Below, in pieces: positions 47,141-55,019 of a DNA stretch of 55,019 nt. Numbering within the stretch: the first letter of the stretch is position 1; each line of letters begins with the position of its first letter. Source of the DNA: Lingula anatina (taxonomy: Eukaryota; Brachiopoda; Lingulata; Lingulida; Lingulidae); NCBI RefSeq assembly GCF_001039355.2, contig NW_019776096.1, forward strand, positions 14,162 through 69,180, read 5' to 3'. The notes below the pieces were generated by a model that had not been told where the DNA came from, searched no databases, and saw only the letters and a list, made by a program, of their open reading frames with translations. Both the position numbers and the translations under genes were made by a program.

Positions 47141-47652
47141 TCAAGCTAGGGAGGGGTGGAAAATCCCCTTGGGGCCACATATAACACTATAAATACAAAG
47201 GGAATCCCCTTACAATGAATTAAGGCAAAATAAATGTTTTTCTAAGGAAAGTCCAATGGATTTTCTTTTTAATACATACAATCAACAGAACATTTCTAAT
47301 ATAAAATTTTGAAAAGACACCAGAGAGCAAATTAAATAAAATCAATCAGACGAGCACAGGCTTCAAACAACTGCGCATGCGCGAAAAGTGCGGTGTTTGA
47401 AATAAACAAATGGTGAAATTGACAAAGCCTGCCGGTGTTTATCGTCTGATTGATTTTTATTTAATTTGCTTTCTGGTGTTGTTTTGAGAAATTATATTAG
47501 ATATATTCTGTTGTATGTTTTAAAAAGCAAATCCATCGGACTTTCCTTTGATTAACATTCATTTTGCGGTCATTGTAAGGGGGATTCCCTTCGCATTTAT
47601 AGTGTTATATGTGGCCCCAAATGGATTTTCCACCCCTCCCCCACTCTTGATT
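47141..47652. mobile_element. nested foldback element of about 500 bp
   Basis: The arms at about 47141-47363 and 47431-47652 are inverted copies (GGGAGGGGTGGAAAATCC against its complement at the far end). Only a short centre is unpaired, and it contains GCGCATGCGC. Confidence 0.85.
47373..47382. promoter_or_regulatory. NRF1-type site in the foldback loop
   Basis: TGCGCATGCGCG matches the palindromic NRF1 consensus. It sits in the unpaired centre of the foldback element. Confidence 0.35.
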
Positions 47653-48560
47653 AATAAAATTCTTCATCGGGCAGATTGAAATTTATACTACAAAATACAT
47701 TAAAAATCGTAGGAAGGTTAATTGCAGATAATACTGTAAGGATATTCTTATCGGGGGCGAACTCGGCCAATATAAAATTTTTAACTTCGTCTTACGATTT
47801 TGGAGCGCCTGTTCTAATTTTTGAAAGTGAGGCAATGGAACCAAACAATTCGATACAATTTGTAATCTCGTAAAAATGGATATTTCTTAATAGAGTTTTT
47901 AGCCGGGCGTACATCAAAAGGCGACTCGTTTATTATAGTGATATGTAATAATAATTAATATAAAAGATACGATATAATAGGTTCTTATAGACGGCCTATT
48001 TATTAGCTTTATTGATTTTTTTAAGTATTTGGAGATTAAAAACACAAAAGTTGGCTGGTTTCATATCGAGGCACCCCGTTTCGTTCGTGTGCTGCCCCGA
48101 GTCAATGGGGCCAACTAGCCCCGGGTGCACATTATTTATTTTAAAGGATGGCAGCCATTTATGGTGCTAGAATGAGCAACGATGATACATCTCTGTTAAA
48201 CTTGAAACAATGAGCTTCAGTTTGATGCCCTATACATATATTATATTCGATCAAAAACCTATGAAAATAGATTTTTAAATCTCTTAAACAAAATTACTTT
48301 TAGGTGCAAAAATCGTTTATTTCGACTCACCGCTTAAGTAATACTTTTTGACGTCCGACACTTCCTTAGCATTTCAGGCATTTACTGTCACTTTACAAAA
48401 GTATGTGGCCAATTTTTTTTTTACCTCGTGGTTATTTTTTTATAAATTGACGGGGGGCCAACTTACCCCGGGGTCCAACTAGCCCCGGTCTCCCCTACTT
48501 TTTCATAAAATGACGGGGGGGCCACTTACCCCGGGGCCCAACTAGCCCCGGTCTCCCCTA

Positions 48561-50112
48561 CTCTACACTAGGAAGTTTTGCCCCTTATTATGTGCTCTTC
48601 AAATAATAACAATAATAGTAAAAATAATAATAGTAAAAAAATAGAGCAGCACATTTTTGGAACACATAACTTTATTCACTAATTTGTAAGTGGAAATTAT
48701 TACAGTTTTCCAAATATATGAAATACAAAGTTCAAGGTTGTAAACGTTACTTAAAACAAACTTCCACTTTGCATGATATAAAAGTTTGCTTAAACCATTA
48801 TTTGTATTTCTTAAATTTCAGTCTCCATTTATTATAAATCACACATTTCCATGGTAATGTTTGAATTTTTACTTTCTTGTCCATTTTAAATGATGGGTTT
48901 AATACCAAATTTATAGTTAGTGAACCTTTTTTTATAAAAAGCAGCATTATACCAAAGCAAAGTGAACAATGCAGACTAAGACAAAATTAGAACAAACTGA
49001 TAATATAAAGAATATCCAGTTAAATTATTGTTCAAACTTACGCACTTTTTTAATTTCATTTTTGTAACCTATTTTAGATTTATTATTTTTTTCTCTTAAG
49101 AGGTCTGCTTTCCCCATTTCCTTATCTAAGATAAAGTTGTTAGACACTTACACGTACCATTGAATACCAGTATATATAATCAATATTTCATGTAATTAAG
49201 GGATTAACTTAAATTATACTTAATACCACAACTATTAGTTTTAACTAAGCAATACTTAAATTACAGTGATTTTACAAATTTAATTTGAAAACTGGTTATA
49301 TTTCTCCTATTTTCAGCCAATTTACCAAAGTAATTTCTTTCTTCATAAGCAACTTCACGCTGGTACGCATCAGCTTACTGTAGCCCGTTCCGACTTAGTC
49401 ACATGCTTTAGCAAAACACACTCTAGATTCTTGAATTTGGCATGCCACATTCCATACTTTATTCTTTTGAAGCTGAATAATGCATTTGAACATAATATTG
49501 TAAATTTAATCACATTGAAATAATGAAAAAACTTATAGTATCCACAATATCTTGTTTCTAGGAGATGATACAAATTAGGCAATATGGATATCGAGTTCAA
49601 GAATGCTTTTCACAGCGTCTATTTCCATGAAACAATATGACAAAGGACACATGTCAGCCCAATTAAAACAGCAATAAACAGGGCACCTTGATTTACCTAA
49701 GTTTCTAGAATATAGAGCACTTTGTCCATTCCCCATTTTTAATAACACCATGTATATTGAGACAGACAGATAAACCACTATAAATACTTATCAAGACATC
49801 AGAAGATAGAGAAAAGACAATCCAGGGCAATGAAAATCCAAGTTTAACTGAAACTAAATATACTAATATAAAATAATGAAATGAAAAAACTTCTTAAATT
49901 TCTTGGAACCTGACACAGTAATGACTTTAAAGAAATAAGTAGGTTATCACTTAAAATGACAGTAGCAAACTGAGTGTTGTAACTTTTTAAGCAGGCTTAA
50001 CCTAAGAGCAAAAATAGTCCTACATGTAATACCACTAATATTAACGATTCAATGTGTCAAAACAGTTAGCTAGTGTCCTAGATTTGATCAAACAATCCTG
50101 GGCAGAATATCA
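48561..50112. other. spacer, possible 3' UTR of the MATH gene
   Basis: AT-rich, with no supported coding exon. It lies downstream of the minus-strand MATH exon. Confidence 0.4.
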
Positions 50113-50803
50113 CTAATTAGAATTTTGCTGAAAATCAACATTTCTTTTTATATTTTGAACAGTACACTCCACGAACAGTGTTCCTTCAATTAAACATCCA
50201 CGTTCCAAAATGTCACTGGTCTGTATGGTGACCAAATCTATCTTGGGGTTTTCCCCTGACACCGGCTGCTGTAGCCCCACGCTCTGGCTCAAATCAGCAC
50301 TTCTGAAATCAAGTTTCTTTTCAAATTCCAATGGTTCGTTGGGGAATTTGATGACACCAATACGGATATCGGGTCGAAACGGCCATTCCAGTGCCCCGTC
50401 GTGCTCACCTTTTTGGACTCGAAGAGAGAATGATAGGTGCTGACCTTGGTCACCTTCAAAGTGAACATTCAGGCGAACTGCATAGCCTTGGGCGCTTGTC
50501 ATCAGCAGAGGGGACTCCATGAACACGCGTTTTCTCGATGTTTTTTCAAAGTCTTCAATCTTCCAAATTAGTTTTCCATTTTTGCTGCCCAGTTCTAAGT
50601 CCCATTCTCGTCTTTTGCGTCGTAAAATCTCTTTGTCTTGTTCTTTGCTTATACGTTGAAGGAAATGAATATAAGCCTGGTCAGCCTCCTGTTGTTGAAT
50701 GTATCTTTGGGTGATGCAGGATAGCACAAAGCTAACGCTAGCGATGTTCCTTAGTATCAGTAATACTAGGAACAACAAATTGTCCTCAAGGCTGAATGGA
50801 TCA
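50113..50803 (-). CDS. TRAF-like protein: coiled coil + MATH domain, last exon
   Basis: The acceptor TTTTTCAATTTCAG is followed by an open frame of 229 residues to TAA at 50113. The first codon is split (phase 2). An ATG upstream at 50835 lies in the presumed intron and is not conserved in frame in the duplicate, so the acceptor is the better boundary. Residues 1-9 (DPFSLEDNL) lead into a hydrophobic stretch (about 10-30, LLFLVLLIL...VSFVLSCI), then a charged helical/coiled-coil segment (about 32-72), then a MATH/TRAF-C domain (about 76-220; GKLIWKIEDFEKT, ESPLLMTSAQGYAVRLNV, HLSFSLRVQKGEHDGALEWP). TRAF proteins use this domain to trimerise and bind receptor tails in NF-kB-type signalling. 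No RING or zinc-finger exon was found upstream in the window. Confidence 0.8.
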
Positions 50804-52199
50804 CTGAAATTGAAAAAGGATCGTATTATTTGCATTATTTGTAAAATTGATAATTTCCCTTAATGAAAAGGACAGAGGCATGCTAATTGTGGTCCCTCAT
50901 TTCCGCTTAATACTCCTTAAACTTGGAGTGACAGTAAGATCCTAATGCTCCTGATGCTCACTTTCTTACCTCATGTCGAATGGGATGTCAAAAGTCTGAA
51001 GTCTTTCTGAGGAGTAAATAAAAACACGGGGTAGCTATATCGACCTTAACTTATCAGTTGGATGCAAGGATTGTTGAGGAGTCTCGTTCTCAAGTGACGA
51101 TACCCCCCCCCCCCCCCCCTCATGGTGTCGTGGTGTCATGTTACCAACATTGCTGGCAAAAATTTCAAGTAATCTTACCCTTAGTTTCAAGCCAAATTAA
51201 ATTTTCCCTGAGAAAGGAAGCAATTCTTCTTGCATCGAATCATTGCTCGAGCCTGCACTTTGAATCGATGTCTTATATCATTAACTAAATTATTTTATAA
51301 AGCTCTAGACAGGCGTTTTATCGCCATGTTTCCTTTAGATTAAAGACGGGAATATAGGCACTATTAACATTTTTGTACACTTCGACATTTAGACATAAAG
51401 ATATGACTTTGGGACATTTCCAAAGACGTATAGTAAGATGTACTCATGTGTCATGTTTATGAACAGTTGAGCATATGTTATAAGACTGGTTGGGTGCTAT
51501 TTACCTTTAGTTGATCCACCCCTTCCATATGTGGACGGTATGTAAGCGGTATAACCTTAAGATTGCTCTTACACAGACATCACCCCTACACAAAAGTTAG
51601 ATCTTGACACCCAATTTCTTACCTCATGCCGAATGTGTTTCAGTTAGTGTGCATTCGCTAGTTTGCTTGTAACGTTAATACTGCCCCTGAACGTTGTACA
51701 CCGACTTTTTTGGCAGTCAGTAGAAAGAGACTAATTTACATATTCACAAAGGGTGTTGTTAGGACCGGTAGTGCAGTGTACAGACATTGTATATGTATAT
51801 GTATGTATGAATGGATGTATGTCGTTTTTGTGGTAGTGTAACATAAAAAATATCCAAGAACATGTACTGTAAGTCATATAAAGCTGTGGCTTATCACAAT
51901 TATTGTGTTTTACCCTTTGTATTCCCGCTGATAATAGTACTTTTCTACACGTTTCTTATACCGACGACAATCACTTGTCAATATCTTCAGATCTTAGAAT
52001 TGTTTTAAGAGTCACAATTTTCTAACGTTGGGGTGAATATAAGTTAAATTGCTACGCATGGTTTCAATTTAGGATTAAGCAACATGTCATGTCATGAATA
52101 ATCTCATATAATGATTTAACAACTTAAATATTTGAGGCCACTTTGTGATCTGTCTTAAATCTGTCAGTAAGCTTTCAATCATCCAATCATCCATTCATC

Positions 52200-52659
52200 C
52201 AAATTAGGATGCAGTTTTTGTTGCCCAGTGCTAGGTCCTAACGTCGTCTGTCCCCTACGGCTTGTTCTGGGAGTTTACTGATAAGGGCATGGGTGTTTAC
52301 TGTCTGGTGCTGAAGCATAAGTCGGCCGTAAATGTTACTTTGTATTATGTAAAACATGAAGCTAATGCAAGCGTTGTTCCTTATACCCCCTTTACACTGG
52401 ACAGCGTTCTTTCTGCGTCCTTTCTGCGACCATGAAATTTGGCACCGCTGTAGTCTTAATAAAGAGGCACGAGCATTGATTCTGTATCAGAATGAATGCT
52501 CAATGATCGACCAGTTGTCAGCACGTAAAGTATTATATTTTTTAAACTCTCAAATGGGGCCGCACTGCTGGACGCAGAAAGGACGGTGTCCAGTGAAAAA
52601 GGGGCTTTAGTAACAGTTGTACTAAGAAAAACAAATCGTCCTCGAGGCTGAATGGGTCA
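52200..52659 (-). pseudogene. decayed copy of the MATH-gene exon head
   Basis: Aligns with 50575-50803: acceptor TTCCAATTCAG, then DPFSLEDDLFFLV, later NNACISFMF. Frameshifts, stops and a 218-bp insertion follow. It covers only the hydrophobic and coiled-coil part; the MATH core was not duplicated. Confidence 0.7.
52387..52604. mobile_element. 218-bp MITE in the decayed exon
   Basis: Ends CCCCTTTACACTGGAC and GTCCAGTGAAAAAGGGG are inverted copies, with inner TTTCTGCGTCC/GGACGCAGAAA pairs. Comparison with the intact exon shows the insertion. The target duplication is not clean. Confidence 0.7.
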
Positions 52660-53720
52660 CTGAATTGGAAAAGGCATTATATTAAATTTCCCCATTGTTT
52701 ACTTTATTTGCATATTGAAAATGCATTTTTATTCCCTTACCGGAAAGGAAGAGACATGGTTATAGTCAATACTCGTTTCCTTTTAACTCAGAAACTACAA
52801 CCAGTCGGTGGTTATACACACCTTCTTAAAGTTACTTTTTCACCAATAAGTTAACTGAGACAGGCAGGAATAGTTTACTGCTACATGATTTATTCAACCG
52901 ACTGAAGACTCAGGTCTCTTCTACCATCTCTCTCTGTGGTATCTATCTCCCTAACTCTCTCCCTGTCACCGCTTTTTTACATGAACTTCATTTTCATTTT
53001 AAATTAACTTCTATGATTGACATGCCTTAAGACCTTAAAATTTAATTGTGGGTACAATTTGCATTAACGAATATGTAAATCACATATATGGAAATTAGCT
53101 CTCAATACTATTAATAGTTCAAGGCATGCAAACTGCCATGTCTATATGCATTTGAATAATTAAAACTTAAACAAATATGCATATCTCAGTATGTAAATTT
53201 GGAAGACTATCAGTACTAATAAACGGTTCACTACAAGAAGTGAAAGTACCACGCATAGTATGGTGCAAGATCCTGTTGCTCACTATTTTACCTGATGTTA
53301 AATATGTAGTCACTAGCCTATTTCTAGTCTTTCTCAGGAGTAAATAAGAACTGGTAGCGGGCTAAATACTCTATCTGCACGTTGTATACCCGTGACAGGC
53401 ACATACAAGGTACATACATTGTATATCTATGAACGTATGAATGGTTGTGGCAGTATTACATATATGTGGCAAATAGTGCTGTGGCTTACCACAATTATTT
53501 TCATAGTGGTAAACCGCTTATATTCCCGTTGATAATAGTATTTTTTCTACACGGTTCTAATCCCTACGGCAATCACTTGTCAATATTTTCAAATCTTAGA
53601 ATTGTTTAAAGAGTCACATGTATTCGTTAGGACATTTTTCTAATGTTGGGGTAAATATAAGTTAAATTGCCATGCATGGTTACTATCTAGAATTAGGCAG
53701 CATGTCATATTGATGACACT

Positions 53721-55019
53721 AAGGGATCTTGCGCTCTTTTGATTAATTATTACTAAGCTATATTAATGACAAATCTGTGAATATTACGCACTCTGTATAT
53801 GTGTGTGTTTGGTTTTTAAATTGCATTCGGCCTTAAGTAGGAAACACTTGTCTGCTGGAGATAAAGTCTATTCAACCTAACTTGATCTTGTTTGGTGGGT
53901 CATAATTGGCGCTCAAGATTTTTCTGTCATACGCGTATAAATGTTTGCTTAACGTACCTCACAATGAGATTAAGTATTCAATACTTTTTATTTCTAGTGC
54001 TACATTTAGCAGTAGCTCTGGGGTTTTTTTTGAACGCATCTTACAACATCTTGACTGTCATTGTCTAAAATATTGTAAATTACTCTTCTAAATATAGTTA
54101 AACATAATTTTTTTTAATCGTCCTTTCTAGAGACCAACCTCTTACAAAGTATGGTTAACATGGTTTACAGTAATTGAGATAAGGTTGCATGTAAACATCT
54201 ATGCCATCAAACCAGCGGCTTCGTATCATATATATTTATTAAGGTAGTAATTAACAGCAAATTGTCAAAATTTGGGTGTTTTTCTGAATTTGTCAGTATT
54301 AGATAGATGAAATATCAACTACATATCAGCCTATCTTAAAATAATGGAAGTTTACAAATAAACCCGTAATTTTAGCCTAATTGCTGATTTACCCCTGCGG
54401 TAGCATGTCTGAGTTTTAAAGTAGGTCACACTTGTCCATATATGTTTGATTGGCAGCTCCACTGTGCAGCTGTATATTTCCCGTACTAGATTGCTGCTAA
54501 GCCTTTTGAATTTATCAGTGAACTTAATTCTGACGATCTATTAAAGCTTTAAAAAGCAGACATATAGATGAGACGTATATGGGCAAAGGCACTCCCCCTA
54601 GGTGTCACGTGGTGAAGAAGGCTGACGTCACGACTAGCATGGTGGCTGCTGTCAATGCATGTTGGGGGCCTCCGGTTGAAAATGTTCAATAATAATGTTG
54701 AAAATGGATGAAAGACATAGTGACAGTTACATAGGCAGTGAGTAGAGGGCTGAACCAGTATAAATAACTAAATTTCTCAGCTTGCCAATGCAGCTCACTG
54801 ATTATATAACGTTGGAATCTCCGGGGAGCACTAAAAGGCTGATTTCTCCGCTTCAGTTTATGGCTTCAAGAGAACGATTAAGACCAGTGTCAAAATTAAT
54901 TAGAACTCTCAACCGATGAAAGCTGGTATTCATTCGTTAAATCTAAGGTTTGTCTGAAAGTATGTGTCTGGGATTTCATAACATCAGCTCCGTTTTCAAC
55001 TTAGGCATGCTTTAGTTAG
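53721..55019. other. non-coding 3' part of the window
   Basis: No supported coding exon. Near 54600-54670 a GC-richer patch carries CACGTG, TGACGTCA and ATGGTGGCTGC. Confidence 0.4.
54623..54630. promoter_or_regulatory. CRE (TGACGTCA) with nearby E-box
   Basis: Perfect palindromic CRE, with CACGTG 15 bp upstream, in a local GC rise. It could be a promoter for a gene not seen here. Confidence 0.25.

Larger units (their letters stand above)
46692..48558. mobile_element. 1.87-kb non-autonomous TIR element
   Basis: The left end GGGGAGACCGGGGCTAGTTGG is mirrored at the right end (CCAACTAGCCCCGGTCTCCCC type), with TA on both outer sides (46690-46691 and 48559-48560). The right terminus is present twice (ending at 48495 and 48558). 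No transposase-like frame was found. A second element is nested inside. Confidence 0.75.
50570..53720. repeat. tandem duplication, two units of about 1.5 kb
   Basis: 50570-52100 and 52200-53720 share, in order, the exon head and upstream blocks: GTCTTTCTGAGGAGTAAATA/GTCTTTCTCAGGAGTAAATA, AGCTGTGGCTTATCACAATT/TGCTGTGGCTTACCACAATT, CAATCACTTGTCAATAT, AATATAAGTTAAATTGC and CAGCATGTCAT/CAACATGTCAT. Confidence 0.75.

Noticed and set aside
50113-50835. Start codon at 50835 for the MATH protein
   Set aside because: A strong acceptor lies between it and the conserved DPFSLED start. The duplicate keeps the acceptor but not the ATG frame.
1-55019. CRISPR arrays, bacterial operons, phage or biosynthetic clusters
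   Set aside because: Introns, microsatellites, metazoan domains and the transposon types show eukaryotic DNA. No regularly spaced repeat array was found.

Overview
This is eukaryotic nuclear DNA, most likely from a marine invertebrate animal. It is AT-rich, with short coding exons split by GT-AG introns, many microsatellites and dense small transposons. The animal assignment rests on laminin-G/PAN secreted proteins, a PPP1R42-type leucine-rich-repeat gene and a TRAF-type MATH exon. A cnidarian, a mollusc or an invertebrate deuterostome would all fit, and the sequence alone does not separate them. Two single-N gaps (39905 and 44798) show a draft assembly.

Layout. Positions 1-7.5 kb hold the last coding exon of an unrecognised plus-strand gene, two weak candidate 3' exons and long non-coding DNA. 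Positions 7.7-29.1 kb hold the main locus: a minus-strand tandem family of five secreted LamG+PAN genes, called LP1 to LP5 here from high to low coordinate. Each has the same four-exon plan: signal peptide, LamG start, LamG body, PAN domain, with all introns in phase 1. LP1 and LP5 look intact. LP2 has lost a splice donor. LP3 has lost its ancestral acceptor but has a phase-compatible one upstream. LP4 lacks its first two exons and has a MITE inside its PAN exon. LP1 and LP2 lie in a tandem segmental duplication of about 5 kb, and LP1 intron 1 holds a decayed Tc1/mariner element whose empty site is preserved in LP2.

Positions 29.3-39.9 kb are an accessory region: nested MITEs, an inverted repeat, a diverged solo LTR, and a recent 4.4-kb LTR element with identical LTRs and no coding capacity. 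A stretch with a TATA box and short tandem repeats follows. Positions 40.3-41.0 kb carry two exons of PPP1R42. Immediately downstream is a 4.2-kb structure with 0.7-kb inverted repeats enclosing a decayed, spliced, cysteine-containing gene that is itself interrupted by a MITE. Positions 46.7-48.6 kb hold another terminal-inverted-repeat element with a foldback element nested inside. Positions 50.1-53.7 kb contain the MATH-domain exon of a TRAF-like gene (minus strand), next to a tandem duplicate with a decayed copy of the exon head.

No operon-like logic applies. The coherent story is birth and decay of a secreted adhesion/lectin-like gene cluster in a transposon-rich neighbourhood. All exon models come from reading splice sites and reading frames by eye. 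None was tested against transcripts.
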